From: Dipetalonema caudispina
Lineage: Eukaryota; Nematoda; Chromadorea; Rhabditida; Onchocercidae
Direction: 5' to 3'
Assembly (NCBI GenBank): GCA_013365325.1
Contig: JABVXV010000126.1
Coordinates: 62,001-126,000 of the forward strand
DNA: 64,000 nucleotides
The notes beneath the pieces were generated by a model, which was given only the letters and a program-made list of their open reading frames with translations, searched no databases and was not told the origin of the DNA. A program made the position numbers and the translations under genes. Positions 38,501 to 52,900 of the stretch are shown here, one piece after another. The number at the start of each line of letters is the position of its first letter. The stretch's first letter is position 1.

Positions 38501-40373
38501 TGTACAATCATTTACCTCAAACTACTCATTGATAAGAGCAAAGGCATTGTTTGCAGACTGTCAGTTTAATTTAACTATCAATCAGAAAGGTTACATTTTG
38601 ATATATTATAAAATCTCTTTTGAGAGTCTCATCGGATGTAGAAGTGATGATAGATGCCGTCAAGATACGGCGGAGTATATTCCCAAAAGTTTCAAGCAGA
38701 TCAGAAGAAATTTACGCTTGTTAAGTAGTTAGGAAGAGACGGTTCTACCGGTTAACAACATATTGATTAAAGTGAATGAAAGGTTTAATGACCGATCCTG
38801 CGAAACTTGCTATAGTGAATAATTGGTGAATAATCCTAGTAAAGTTTTATTATCGAAGAAATATTTTCAAGAAACTATTAAATGTTATTATTAATTTTCA
38901 CAGGTTATCTCGAAGTATCAGTTTTCGATGGTTTTTTCTTCCACTATAAGGCCGAAGACACTATACATAAATTTAACAATAATGAAATCACGGATGTCAC
39001 TTTTTGTGCCAAAAATACTGAATTTACTCTCCAGGTTGGCTGAAAATATCATCAAACCTATAAATAGATTTACGGTCCTAACTTAATGTGCCTTTTTTCC
39101 CAAAATTTGACGTTAGTGTTACCAGAAGAGAGCGCTGGAAACAGTAATTAAACATTGTAGAAATACGATGATGATATATACGTTTCAGAATTTCATTGAT
39201 ATATGTTATTAATAGTTATGATATAATATCGCGGTAGTTTTTTGAACAATATTGATGAATTGTTGTATTTAACTTGCTTAAGGAATTCAGATTTTTACAG
39301 ATTAACGATGAAGATGTTCTGCGTATAAATGGTAATTGGTCATTCTTTCCACAGCTTAATGTTTGGAATTTCATTGATAAAAGTAATTTTTACATTATTA
39401 ATAATATCTAAGATTTTTGTATCTTCTCTACATTTATTGTTATTATTATCAGCTGTAAGTAATTTTCTTTTGATTGCAGATTTTACGGGTTGCTTAACAA
39501 GATTACAAGTTGGTATCGCTTTCCCTCTAAAGGATCCGTTATCATCACGTCTATCATACAGAGGTGGAATACGATTTGAAAGTTGTCCGTATAAACATAT
39601 GTGAGTTTCTCATTTCTTTTTGTTCTCTTTTAACCGACTGCTTTGTATTTTACATCCCTGATGCAAGAAATTCAAGAAATAACACCCGAAATCTTAATTG
39701 ATATTTTCGGAAATAACATTCAGGTATATTTGTTTACTGTTTCTGTACACTCTAATTTACGTCACCACTACACATTATTTGAATGTACAAACATTTTGAA
39801 AGAATTAAATGTGTTGTCAGCAATTATTTCTCTTCAATATGAATTTTTGGAATTTATTACATTTCAGGTTTTTTGATCAATTGCCGAAAGAAGAAGAAAA
39901 ATCAACGTTGTCAGACATTCACATCAATGCTATCATTGAAAATCACACTTCTTCGTTGAATTTAGCATGTAAGTTTTGATGATTAATTATCCGATGGTCA
40001 AGAACTATTTTTCTTGCTATTTTTTTCTACTCATATCTTCAGTGATAGATAGAAAATTCGTAAAGTAATGATCATTAAGGAATATGAAATCCATAAAGCA
40101 TGAAGTTAATTGAGGAACACAAAGATTTTCTCATGAAGCTTTCTTTTTTTTTTTTTTTTTTTTTAAATTTCTCAATTATTTTTAGCAATAGTTGTCGCTG
40201 TTACGGGTTGTTCCCTCTTTCTGCTCATCCTTATTGTTGTTATATGTTGGATTCGAAATCGGCCTGATGGTGTGTATAAAACAAACGAAGAAATTTTAGC
40301 ATATTCCAATCCGAATCGTTCTGAGGAGCCGCTTGTTGCAATTAATTGTGTCAATAGGGAATATTTTTGTTAA
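32593..40373 (+). CDS. CASPR / neurexin-IV-like cell-adhesion receptor
   Basis: Single-pass receptor of the contactin-associated protein family (C. elegans relatives: NLR-1, ITX-1), about 1215 residues. Exons: 32593-32665, 32951-33147, 33279-33366 (junctions uncertain), 33482-33620, 33867-34067, 34140-34456, 34723-34951, 35114-35357, 35665-35771, 35970-36268, 36396-36568, 36742-36893, 37058-37231, 37442-37636, 37712-37827, 38136-38268, 38401-38589, 38904-39034, 39301-39382, 39480-39600, 39868-39968, 40186-40373. Order: signal peptide (MRQQSFYPLPLFLILFIP), diverged discoidin domain (RIYIVPV, ITACKY), laminin-G 1 (NDGEWHEIRW), laminin-G 2, EGF (CHPNPCENHAICEQ), fibrinogen-like part (WSLDYGVAIDQLDRFIDGFE), laminin-G 3, EGF (CLNHGQC), laminin-G 4, TM (FLLILIVVICW) and a tail ending NREYFC, close to the KREYFI end of vertebrate CASPRs. 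From exon 4 on all phases fit. The upstream in-frame ATG at 32521 is less likely. Confidence 0.9.
34643..34722 (+). other. Duplicated exon-2 start with its own acceptor, inside intron 6 of the CASPR-like gene
   Basis: The sequence from about 34639 (CAG, then TAACAAATTTAACTTTGG) is nearly identical for about 40 bases to the start of exon 2 at 32951 (TAGCAAATTTAACTTTGG), and both follow a T-rich tract. The frame stays open for 26 codons (TNLTLVNGLSC, then KILKILNLKNYLQ) straight into the laminin-G 2 exon at 34723. Exon 1 ends in phase 1, which fits this acceptor exactly, so a shorter in-frame isoform is possible. Whether it is used cannot be told from sequence alone. Confidence 0.6.
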
Positions 40374-41404
40374 TAACTCACACTCATATACTTTTTGCTC
40401 AGGAATTTCAAATAAAACATTGTTCACAATTGCATCTTTTCAACCTTGCCAAAAACGGTTTCCGCAAATCTTTCTTCATTTCCCATTACACATTTTTTAA
40501 AAATATTATTCTGATCATATACAGTTCAATAGGCGAAATATGACTCAATGTATCACGTTTAATGAACTGATATGGAGAAGGCTCACTGACAAAAGTCATA
40601 TTTCATCGTGTAATTACTTGATGAATAATTATTTCACTACTAGAAGATACGGTATGCTGAATGTTCGACCAATACTGATATTGACTTATCCCATACAGTA
40701 GCATTTAACGTTTTGCTCAAATTAACTAAATGGACTATCCATGTTACTGTACATTGCTGGTTTTCACATATTTTTCCAGTCCTATAATTATCATACTTCT
40801 ATCTAAACATTCATTTAAACGGTCTTATGCTACATAAGCGCAAAAATTCTCTTATGCTACAGAAGCGCAAAAATCCTATTTTCTCATTCCCAATTAAACC
40901 TTCATATTAATTCAAATATCTGTCGAAATAAAACATTATGCAAAGCTCCCATGAATATCACGAAAATCTGACAACTTGAGCTCGGCATCGTGCATGGATC
41001 GATTTATCATCTTCTTTGACGGCTTTGTCTGTTTTCCATCATTCTAAGAGGTTACTTTTATGAAAATAAGGTAAGAGTGGAAGAATGCTTAAACTTATAA
41101 ATACAAAAATGATTTGTTTCTTCAACATTACACACCATATCGTAAATTTTTTATCGATAAGGCAAACAAAACTGGCATCAGAATAATTATAATCAAGACA
41201 GATTTGAGAACATATCAAGAATTCAGCCAGTGAAACTGAAGTTTACTGCAGTTGTCACATTCTTTAACGCTTCGTTATTCTCTATGTCAAACCTAAATTT
41301 GATTAATAGTCCTTTGTAATAGCAATAAAGAACAGTGACAAAACAATAGACTTAAATAACAAACTGCAACATGGTGAGCAGTTAAGCAATAAGAGGAAGA
41401 GCTA
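40374..41404. other. Intergenic between convergent genes
   Basis: Space between the 3' ends of the CASPR-like gene (plus) and the TRPV gene (minus). AATAAA-type signals lie just after the plus-strand stop (near 40411). It also contains a two-copy tandem repeat at about 40823-40875. No coding support. Confidence 0.5.
40823..40875. repeat. Two-copy tandem repeat, unit about 26 bases
   Basis: TCTTATGCTACATAAGCGCA is followed immediately by a second copy with one change (TCTTATGCTACAGAAGCGCA), each continuing AAAAT. It lies in 3' intergenic DNA. Confidence 0.8.
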
Positions 41405-44400
41405 TCATTTTTGTCGTTGGAATGATAAGATTGTTGCAGTTGATCTGATAAAACTAAATGAATTTTTTGAAGTAATGTTTCTTACCTGTGTACTGGAGCT
41501 AACAGATGATGAACTTGCACAGAAACTGTCTTTTCGCCGAAACATATCCTTTCGAATCCGCGGCGATACTGCTCGTGGTGGTGTTCCAGCAGCTGGCATA
41601 TTTGGCATATCCAATGAAGGAACCAACTGATGCCCTCGTACTGTTTTCCGCAACGGCAGCTTTTCCAGAATCATAGTTGTACTTTGTTTGGTTGTTATTA
41701 GCTCTAAAATGAAAGAAAAACCTCACTTTAACGTAACTGATAACTTTCAATATAAAGCGCTATCAGTCTTATGTGGTTATTCAGCAATGGTATGTTAGAC
41801 TATGTCACATATATACATGTCGTACATATACTTGACTAAAATTGTGAAACATTTCAATTGGTCATTTAAAATGGTTCCCAATACCATTAGGTAACTAACA
41901 TGTGGTAGTATCTCCTTAACTCATATGAAATGTCCTCTGCTACGTTTTGATATTACTCATTATAACATGGTAATCTTATCGCAATACAAAGAAAGCCTAA
42001 GGGACATAAATCTGAATATCTGTTTATTAATGAATACTGAATACTTACTAAAGTCTCGAGGTGATTGACATTGAAGAGATGTTTGACTGATACAATTAGT
42101 TGCAATTACTTCTTTTTCGATTGAGCCATCACTGATGTGTTCTATTTTTCCTTCATTTTGCACATTTATTGGACTTCCTTGAGCTCGTGATCTTGTCTTA
42201 CACAAAAAAGACGAGTTATTGCTCTTAATTATTATTAAGTGGAAAATATTCATTGCTATATATGTCGAAATGTTTAAATTTTTACTTCCATAAAAGTGAT
42301 ATTTGTATGAGTCAATATAAATAATAAGCAATTCTTACAGTATTAGTAGTAGTAGTGGCTTTTTTTGACTTACCATAGATCTTGTTGGTGGTAATACAGT
42401 ATCTCGCCTAAGTATTACAGCACCAGCTGGTTCATCAATTAAACAATTATATGAATGAAGTAATTCTTGCGCATAATCAACACCTAACCTTCCCACGGTA
42501 TGAATCACTTTCCGACCAATCGTCTGTAATACATGAACAATTCGGCGAAAATACAAATTCTTTGATGTATTGAAATTAATTAACCAAATAAAAAGTAAAT
42601 AGCCGTGTATGACACGGTTAATTCATACTCTAAAACCAAGAAAACAACCTTCCAATTAGTGATAGCCTGCTTCCTCTGCCTAGCTCGAGTTTTCTTCGTC
42701 TGTTTGATGACCATTAGACCACGTATTTCCATACCAGCATCATTAGCTTCATTAAGTCTAATACTGTATTCTAATTGGCACGCTGCTAATTTCTCCTTTC
42801 TCACTGATCGTTCCAGTACCATTACAATTTGCGCATACTGAAAAGTATTAATATAAAGTATTTTAGGAATGTTCCATTATTCACTGCAATTCGAATTCCA
42901 CCATGGTATCATTGCATGTAGAATACGCTACACATGAATTTCTTGAAATAATCTCAAGATATTAGCCAACAAAACATTCTATTTTTTCAATCCGATAGAT
43001 AAATTGTAAATGATTTTGTCCACTTGACATTAACTAACTAACAATCAATAGTTCACATGAAACTTCCAGGAATATGACACAACTATCCAGCAACTATCAT
43101 TCTTGTATCATATTGAAAAGCTCGAGAAAGTTCTAATGAAAGCAACATCATGCAATTTTTCGTATTGATATTTACTTTTGGAAATTTTCGCATCATTTTT
43201 ATGAGAGGTTTTTTTTTCCTCTTCAAACGGTAAAAAAAAAAAAAATGTTGACCTGCTGCCTCCAAGCTTTTTCAGCTTGTGCGATAACTGTTGTATAAGT
43301 ATTACCCATCATGGCAATAAGTATATTAATCAACATGATCGGCATTATGAACATATAAAGTACGAATAATATCTTTGTTAACACTTCGTAATTAGCACAA
43401 GAAAACTCCTCATACTGAAATAAACGATCATTTATATCATCTTCAGAATGCAATCCTACGAAAACATATCGTTATCAGTGAAATATTTTGGAAAACTATG
43501 CTAAAAAACTTACATCATAACCACCCATACTAGCACGAAACAGTGTAATAAACGTTTCCAAAAAAGAAGAATACGTAAATATATCATAGCCTTTCACTTC
43601 GCAATAATCTGGATTTAACGGATTAAGCTCTTGCTTCGCGTGCATATCTTTTCCCAAAAAATAAAACACTGAAACGGAAGAATATAAGTAACACGTCACG
43701 TAAGGCAACGTTAATAGTTGTTTAATTAGGAAGTCCCACGGAATTCCAACTACTAAAGCCTTATAAGGGTATGGAATAAATCTTATAATTCTCAAAGTTT
43801 CTTTTCGGAAAAACGACTGTGTTCGGCTAAACCTGAATGATTAGACAAACTTGAGATGATAATTGGCCAAACAATGAGCATTTTAAAAAAAGAAATAGAA
43901 GTAGAACCTTGCGAAAATGAGACTAGAAATATAGCGGAAATAATAGCAAAGCGAATCATATCACCAGCAATCATACTATAAATCATTTGCACAAATGGTC
44001 CCGTTAATTTGGCACTTCTGCAAACAAACTTTTTGCATCCAATAAACGACATGCAAAATACATGATAAAAAATAAAGACTGATGTATTTCTATTAATTTC
44101 AACTTAACTTAATATCATTATAACAAAATCTACTTGAAAATTGATATACTTGAAGTTTAGCTTGAAAAAAATTATTAACCTGGCAAAGAAAAGGAAAAAT
44201 ATCCAAGAACCCGGTAATGAAAAGACTAATAAAGCTTCTTCAGCTTGAACATTGCCCAATATACGGAAAGGTACACATGTAAGAATACATATATTGGCAC
44301 CAAGAAATACAATTTTAGCTGGGGCCGTTTTCTGTAATGAAATAATAATAATAATAATAATATCAATAATGAGTAATTAGGAATGGTATTGATGGAAGGG

Positions 44401-47400
44401 AGGGAAAAAAAGACGGCAGAAGAACCACAGAAGATGGAACTTATGATGCAGGAAAGATTTACCAAATTTCTGATATATCCGTAAAATCCTTGAGTTCTTA
44501 GTTCGCTAAACTGTTGAAAGAAAACAAAGAACACACAACTGGCTATTGTTAGAATTTCAAAGAATAACCGCACCTGCAAGAAATTAAGTAATGAATCACC
44601 AGGATTGCCGGAAATATCCGGTTACGCAATATAGCGCATTTTTCGGTAACGTTGCACCCGCATTCTGAATACGGTCATGCATGGTCTAAACAACGCTCAC
44701 AGTTAACCATTATAACATTCTATTTAGTCTAATTGCTATCAGCTTACTGATAGGACAAACTTGCCAGGCCTTTATAGCTAATGTATAGCAGTGTATTTCT
44801 AGCTTATTTGAAGCTTCTATGATAAAACTTCCATCACACTCTCACACCGCCTAATAGTTACCGATAAGTGGATTCGCTGGAAATGGTATACAACAAAAAA
44901 CAAAATTAAAATCAAATGTAAAATATCACTAGTTTATAATGATATTAAGTAATGAAAAATGAGAACGACATACCCAGTCATTCCATTCTGTCGCAATCAA
45001 TTTATACGTAAGTCGCTCCGGTTCAGGCGGTCGCATATAAACAACAAAACACAAAAATATGAGATGTAAAATGAGCAATCCAAGCCTTTCAAATAATTTC
45101 CTCTGTAATTATTAAGCCATTTGCATTGAATATGGAGTAAAATTAGATATCAATATTCGAAATAGAGGATAACAGTTGGATTAGCAATAATTCGAAAAAG
45201 TATACCGATGCAAAAGCTTTCCATTTGTCAGCAAGAAGCCGCTGGATTACCTCGCTACCAATCATATCTAAATGTTCACTGGTACTACCATTTATCACAG
45301 TCATCAATGCTGAATCATAATCTGTAATTAAAAGCTAAAATTAATAACAAGTATAAAAACATTTCTTACTTATTTCGTTACCATTCTCCACGAAATCGAA
45401 CTTAACCTATAAGAAAATGAAGAAAGTTTGCTAGCTAAAGTAATGTGGTTAAATCACTAATAGCCTAATCACTAGATTGATTAAACGAAAATTGATTCCA
45501 CCCAAAGTTTGCATTGTTTTTTTTTTCTTTTTTCTGCAAACGAATCAATAAATACATGTATGATAAATTTTATCAAATGAATAGTAGCAAAATGCTAACT
45601 TGTTGAACCATCGGGGCGAATAGTATCTAAGGCTGTAAGAGGATATGCACTACACGTCATATCGCTAAATCTCCAAAATTCCTGAAAATTTTCTCAATTC
45701 AAAACTGGAGAAGTCAAACAACATTAGTTCTGTGTAACCCATGATAGTACATACGACTTTCATCAACTCCAGCATCTCTTCAAAGATATCCTTTCGTCCA
45801 AGTTTTGTTGCAAGCGTCAATGGTGTCAAGCCAGCTGCATTCACAATATTTGGATCCGCGGGTTTCGCCCAATGTCTCACTGCATAACTGTACATTGACT
45901 ATAATGCGCGAATATCAGCACCTTTCTGTATCAACAAAACAGCAATATGAAAATGTCTTATTGACTTTGACAAGTTATCAATCTATCAACATCTGCTCCA
46001 ATAATCGATACTGTGAGAAAACACAATATAAAAATTTCTATGAATATTGAAAGATGTATTTTACATTGCTGTAGTTGATTACACACATATGTAGAATGGT
46101 ATTGCCGAACATATCTTGTAGATTTGGATCAGCCCCATATTGTATCAACAAATCATAAATATCTTTGTTGCCGAAACAAGCAGCAAATGCTAATGGATAT
46201 TCGCCATAATAGGCATATCCTGAAATTCGGATGTTAAACATAAAGGTCAGATTTATATTATTCGAGCATTACTGTATCAAAATTTTTTTATAAACTGATC
46301 CTGAAATAATAGGTACCTTCGTAATCAGTTGATTTGCGGGATGTCTTCTGATTTTCAGGAAGAAAAAATGTCCCGCAAGCCCGGGCATTCACTTCTGCTG
46401 AGTTTTGCAGTAATAAATGAACCGTTTCATAATCATCATGAACAATTGCTAGATGCAATGCACTTTGACCTAAAATATCGCCTTTTCGAGTAACAACGAA
46501 AGGCAAAAATTAGTGATAAAAGCTGTTGCATGTTTTGTAAGTTTCTAAATTGAAAATTAATAAGGCCAAAAAGTAAATAGTTGTATATTCCATGGAAATG
46601 AAATTTTTTTTAAAAATTAAATTAACTTTGCTATTGTATCCTTACCGAACATTTCGTCGCCGAGGTAAATGTCGTTAGCAAGGCCTGGATAACGTGTTAT
46701 TAATATTCTAGCAATTTCACTACACATTGGCTCCTCACGATTCAGCAACAGATGTATTATTGTTTCGCCTTCCACACCACGCTTATTCAATCTCCATTGA
46801 CCAAGATGTTCGCGAAATTTGCTCCCAAATTGGCAGACGGAGTTTGACTCTGTTTTACCCAACTGTACATTCTGTAATGATTTGCTTTCGCATTAAATTC
46901 ACGAAAGATCAGAAGAAGACAAGAAGAAATTACTAAAACTTAGATAGATCTTTTAGTCTACAGTATATATATGCGGGGTTCAATTTATCGTGATGAAGAA
47001 ACGGTAATGGTATGGAAATTACCATTTAAAAAGTGGAATAGTCCAGTTAATTGAATTTAAAGGATTAGGTATAACTAATAGAATCTGAAGGTTAACCACC
47101 ATTCATAACATACAACATCGTTAAACTTAATGATTTAGGCGATTCTAATCCATATTCTAGAGTTGTAATATGAAGAAAGCAAATTTTTTATATGAAGTAA
47201 ATTATTTTTTAACAAATAATAAAAAAAATAATATTAAAAAAAACACACTGTTGTCTTTTTCCATTTTGCATAGTCCGTAAAACGAATCATTTGCGGTGAT
47301 GCGCCATCTTCATACATCATTGAAACAAGCTTCTCGTTCGCAAACTTTAGAACTCCATCTTCACCTTCCTTTTCAAAAGCAGCGAGCAGTTCGCCACCTG

Positions 47401-47812
47401 TAATTAATCATTTCCTTCTGTAGCGCAAGACTAATTAGGAATTTCTTAGTGTCGAAAAATTCGCAATTCATTTAATCAGCTATCGAAAAAAAGTGTACGA
47501 CAGAATTATCGTCGTCAATAAATACACTTCATACTTTCATGTGAGGAAGATTTACAATGTAAGTCAATAAGTTATAAACGTTGAATTAAACTTACATTAC
47601 GATGAAAACTACGAAACTCTGATTGTTGGATTCAAAGAATAACGTGTTGCAATTCGAAAATACTTACCGCTTCGCATGCCAACCCATTTGTAAAGATGAT
47701 TCTTTTTACGTTCACGATACAAATTAGACCACTGATCATCAGGATCTTCTTTTAGATTATCAATATTTTCTGCTCCAGTTTGGTGTAAAATTTTACTCTT
47801 CAGTTGTCCCAT
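41405..47812 (-). CDS. osm-9: OSM-9-like TRPV cation channel
   Basis: Sensory non-selective cation channel subunit; in C. elegans OSM-9 acts in ciliated neurons. Eighteen exons join in phase into 924 residues: 47668-47812, 47249-47397, 46646-46871, 46317-46469, 46065-46219, 45755-45898, 45600-45681, 45206-45321, 44974-45102, 44463-44573, 44180-44331, 43908-44017, 43514-43668, 43253-43414, 42649-42837, 42374-42523, 42049-42196 and 41405-41703. The N terminus is [13 protein letters not shown]. Ankyrin repeats follow ([59 protein letters not shown]). S1 is in the ninth exon ([19 protein letters not shown]). The pore loop reads [10 protein letters not shown], and S6 [20 protein letters not shown] is followed by the TRP-helix region [18 protein letters not shown]. 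The long C terminus is basic, then Ser-rich. The size is close to that of OSM-9; choosing OSM-9 over the OCR subfamily rests on the S6 flank and length and is less sure than TRPV. The last exon may also splice at 41486. Confidence 0.9.
44340..44361. repeat. ATA/AAT trinucleotide repeat
   Basis: About seven AAT units in an intron of the TRPV gene. Confidence 0.85.
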
Positions 47813-49940
47813 TGAATAAGTAATATTTTTATTGAAGTAGATAAAAAGAAAAAAAATGATCAACTGGTTATCTTCATTGAGCGTCGTGTGTCACTTAACT
47901 GTAGTCATAGGAAGATCTAAAATGATTCATTAAACATTCTTTTTAAACATTATTTTATTATTTATATCCTCAATAATAAGGACATAAATAATCGTTGCCT
48001 CATTTAGTGATATATTATTGTCTGAGGAGTCAAATCCTAATCAGTGTTATGATATGTTTTCTATAGTACTTGAGAAATTTAATTTTAATGGTGACAACAT
48101 CAACCTCGATCCAATTTTCATAACCATAGCGATGGATATGATAATATACAGAGAAGAATTATCAATAAAACAGCAATAGATCAAATTTATATAAGCATTT
48201 GTTACAGTGAAGAAAATCCAACCTTAATTATTCTGCTTTTCTTTTTTCTTCTTGTTTGTTAATTTCGAATTTGCATAGTGCACTATCACTTTATTCGTTC
48301 TAACCACATTCGGCGATACTTTCTGCATAAAATTTTCAATAAACTATAGAATATCAATTAATAACTATTGAGCTCCTGAAATGATAAATTTATGCCAAAT
48401 AGTGTTAAAAACAGTGATCATAAATCAACAATTATAATATCAAGAAAATCATGAGAAATATTTGAAATTGATAAATGAGGAAGGGGAATTGAAAAATGTC
48501 ATACGATTGATTTGTTTATTGGATAATAAGCGATGAAATTCAACATAACGCTATCAATAAAAAGAGAATATAAAAAAGGCTGCAAAAGGTGAAAATTTTA
48601 TGCGCAAAAGTAATTAAAGTAAGAGGCGTGTTGCCGAGGAGACCGAGTAAAGGATGCAAAAAAAGCTTTTCCAGGTAGATAAGGTGTCATTTCTAACTCG
48701 TTTCTTTGCCTATCATTGACTATGCCTCTAGCCTTAGTCCAATTATCGCATATATACAACATACTTTAGTGCTTTTTTCTCAATGATGCTTATTTGACCT
48801 ATTCAAATTTGCATCAATGCTAAAAGTTTAAGAATAAATTTCACATTTCCAAATCAATTATTGAAAGCTTCCATAATTGACGGAGATGTTTCAGCAAAAC
48901 GATCGAGATGAATCACTTTCAGAACATTGCCATTATTGGGAGCATTCATAGGACATTGTGGATGGGAAGATAATTACTTTTAGCTATTTTATCGCTAATG
49001 TATTATTTTATGCATCTCCACAACACGTTTCAATTATGGTTACATGGATACTTAAGTCACTTGAGCGCTGAAACAATAATGAAAGTTTGAGTTAACGAAT
49101 GTGAGAATTGCTTTCATCATTTTTCATTCTGCATGGCGAAATTTGATAACTCGGCTTAGACTTAATCCCGAAAACCTTGCAGGACATATTAGGTGTCGTC
49201 CATGAAACAAACTTTTTGTTAAGACAACATTTTACAATTACTCCTGAAATGGCATTATTCGCGTTCTTTACTTACTGAAAATGGAGAATATTGAATCGTG
49301 TTTAGATTTTATCAGTATAAATTCACTGCTACAGAATACACGGCAATTTACATAAAAATAACGTCGAGAATAGGGATTTGCACAGGAAAAAATTTCACCC
49401 ATATATGGGCAGAAGAATAAAACAAACGTAAAAAGCTTAATTCAATGAAAACATAAGGAGAGTATTTGATACTCATTAGGACTTCAACAACAATAGTTGA
49501 AGATTAATCAGAGATGATACATCTGAGCTTCCTGAAAGTAATGTGGCGACAATATGGTTCTGAAAACAAGTGAAAGAAACTAAAGATATATTCGATGAAG
49601 TAAACTATTATAAAAATCATACAGAAAAATCAAGTCTATATTACTAAGCACTGTCAGGAATGGCAGTGTTAGTGGTACATATAATAAAGATGGAAGCACA
49701 ATAAACAATATATTTTTCATGGCTATTCACAATCTTAAATCACAAAAGAAAAAAAACTGAACAGACTAAGCATGTAATACAACGTGCTTAATTTTGCAGC
49801 GAAGCTTAACACATTAATCATATCACTCGCATCCATGACTGTAGATATTACAGAAGAGAGTCAATCAGATCAGGACATCAGGTTCTACGAAACTTCATAT
49901 TACAACAAAGTGTAAATGAGTCATTTGTCAGAAATGAAAT
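47813..49940. other. Intergenic, 5' of the TRPV gene
   Basis: About 2.1 kb between the start of the TRPV gene and the 3' end of the RFWD3-like gene, both minus. AT-rich, no coding support on either strand. Expected to contain the TRPV promoter. Confidence 0.4.
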
Positions 49941-52900
49941 TTAACATCGTGCTTCAAGGAAATAAATTGCTGTTTCACTTAGGCATCCCAATTGAAAATG
50001 TTGCATATCACTCGCTACGATTTCTTTGATATCAACAACCATATCGTTAATACGTTTCACAACAGTCGGACATTTGCGCATCCAGTCATAAAGAACCTTA
50101 AAATTGGATTTTCTTTGACTTGCATGATACAAAATCACAAAATTAGACTCAAGTATAGTGTAAAAGATTCAGACATAAAGATAAGTAGTCATGAGTTTTC
50201 TTGCAAAACCCGCTTTCTGGATATATGAGTAACAAAAAATCGCAAGTATTACATACCACATGCGAATTAGCCTCATCATAAACAGCAGCAAGTGGTCCAT
50301 GAGGAGTGGTCCAAAATGCGCTTCTGATTACACGCGTGAGTTTTTTTGAAAGACTTCTATAGGTATGAATATGAAGTAGTTTCTTGTGTTCGCTATCTAA
50401 GTCCAAAGAGTACAAAATATGAGTCACTGTTTCGTGATGTTGACTGGGAGCAAATGTTAACATTACATTGCCACTTTCCTGATCATAGCAAAACGAATTT
50501 ATAGAACCTGAAACTAATGTGAAATTAAACCACCAAAAGCTACCACTGAATTCCATAAACATGTCTTTGAAAAAATTAGAAAAAACTCACCCTGATCAGA
50601 TATCAAAACATGTGGTTGCATATGATGATAAAGCACACATTCTTTCAACGAAGTAACGAAAAGCAAAGATTGCCTTGTACAAAATTGCAAATTTATGATA
50701 GGTAAACGTCCCTTGTGGCAAGTTATATCAAACGGCTCAACTGTTGGATTGTGAAGATCAAATTTCAAAACCCTGCCTGAAATAGATAAAAAATCAAGCA
50801 GAAGTTGATATTGCATTTAATAATTAAAAAGGGCTTGTAGTTAAAAACAGCGAGCAAGAACTAAGAGGTTAATTTAATGAGGTCCGTGCAGGAAATTTCG
50901 CATATATGGGTTTTTGAAATTCACCATTAATTAGACCAACTGCTACATCATCCTCGCTCAACCAGCAACAACACCAACCAGAAGCCGGGAGAGGAATGCG
51001 ATGCTGGACTCTTGGATGATCATCGAAGCTGAAAATTAACTTTATGCCAATAACTGTTGAGAGTCCCGCCTTGGTTCTTCCACTTTGGAACTGCTACATT
51101 TAAGTAACTTCGTAAAAGTACATAAACATAGATCATATTGGCTTACCAATGGAATCCTTAACGTTCATCTATAGTTTTTGCAAAAAAAAAAAACGGAATA
51201 ACAATTTCTTCAAAATTATCCAGAATCCTGACTCACTGCCCCTAGTCCAGTCACTATAATCAACAAACCTCGTAACACAAAGTGTATTATCTTCTCCAGT
51301 CGATAGCACTATTTGACGATTAAAAGGAGAAAATCTACAGCATCGAGGTTTTCTGCTGTGGACTGGAATTACCGTATCTTCGCGACGATCTGCTGTGATC
51401 TGCAACAGTGAAATAAACTGGAGCTGAACATTTAGTTAAGGAATCATTAACAAATATAAGTATCATTTCTTTACAATTTATACGTCGGAGCATGTATGTC
51501 AGGGCAAATGTCGGGAGGATAAATAATATATATCAGGGTTATGCTGAGAGGATAAGTAATATATGTTAAGGAAATGTTGGAAGGATGAGTAATGAAGAAA
51601 AACAAATGAGGGAGTTCTTAACACGACCCATGAAGACATCAATTCCTTCGATGGACGGAGTGCAAACATTGAAAAAAAATTGGATAAAAGAACAGAAACA
51701 AAAAGAAAAATAGAGAAAGTTTGTGTCACACGCTTCACATAAGCAGTGAATAAAAAAATTTAAATGAAGAAATAAATAACCAATTTCAATCCATAAGGCA
51801 TAAATAGATCGTTCCTAACTTTACAAGCTACTACAAAACATTCGCCATTCGCATCTAGCGATCGAGAACCTGGTTCCGATGATAATTGAATAACCGGGCC
51901 CGCAATCAGTGAAAAATAAGCGCCTTTCATCATTTTAGCAGCAGGAGGTGTTGTTGACCTAAAACTATCACGATTCATTCTATTCGGAAACTCATTAGTC
52001 TCATAACCTTATCTGTTCATCGAAGGAGCGAAAAAAATCTCAAGATTTCCTTATTTAACTAAACAATGCGACCCATGAAATTCTGTCACAATAAACCCTC
52101 TAACAATGTAAAAGATAATGTCACGACCAACTTTTATGGCCTCTGAAATCACTAAAATATACATAAATGGAAAGTGAATAAGCCACTTATTGCAACACAT
52201 GCTCTTCTAGTTAATTAACAACAGTTGAATGCAGTCAGTGTTAAAACTATCATTGTCGGCACAACGCATGTCTGAATAAAAAAACACGAAAATGTAACAA
52301 CCTACCGCGATTTGTTTTCATGCTTTTCCTGAAGGGCTATTCTCGCTTTTAACTGTGCATTTTCAAGGCTTAACCTTTCGATCTCAGCTTTGTATAGATT
52401 ACGTTTTCCTTCTTTTACAATTTTTTCTTTCAAACGCTGAATTTCAAGACGTAAACTATCGTTTTCAGCCTTGTACGCGTTATTCGCCTCTTTTAAACAT
52501 TCCAGTTCCGTTGTATCAAGCGCCTGCAATTTCATTTTTGATCATCGCACGGGTATACTCATTCTTTTAATACTTCAACAATCGCTAAAAGCGCAAAAAA
52601 ACAACTTCCTGGTATTTTAATAAGCACACTATAGTACAAGCAAATGAAACTGCCTATTCATTTGCTTATCTTCCATTCCATAATGAATAAATTTCCAAAC
52701 TCAAATAAAACATAAAGTCGAATTGCTTTAAAAGTTCAAGTAAGGACGAATGTTTAAAGAATGTTAATTACCTTTATAGCCCGTACATATAAGCGGCGTA
52801 TATCAGTAAGTCGTGCTTTAGTCTTACACTGTGGACATTTGGCAGCTTTTTCGGTCCGAATCCACCTTTCAATACAAGACTGCCCGAACAGATGCCCACA

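Noticed and set aside
41960..42331. Minus-strand frame of 123 codons
   Set aside because: Only its middle (42049-42196) is an exon of the TRPV gene; the ends are intron sequence.
45395..45425. Small exon-like segment in TRPV intron 7
   Set aside because: It has splice-like ends but is 25 bases long and breaks the frame; the flanking exons join in phase without it.
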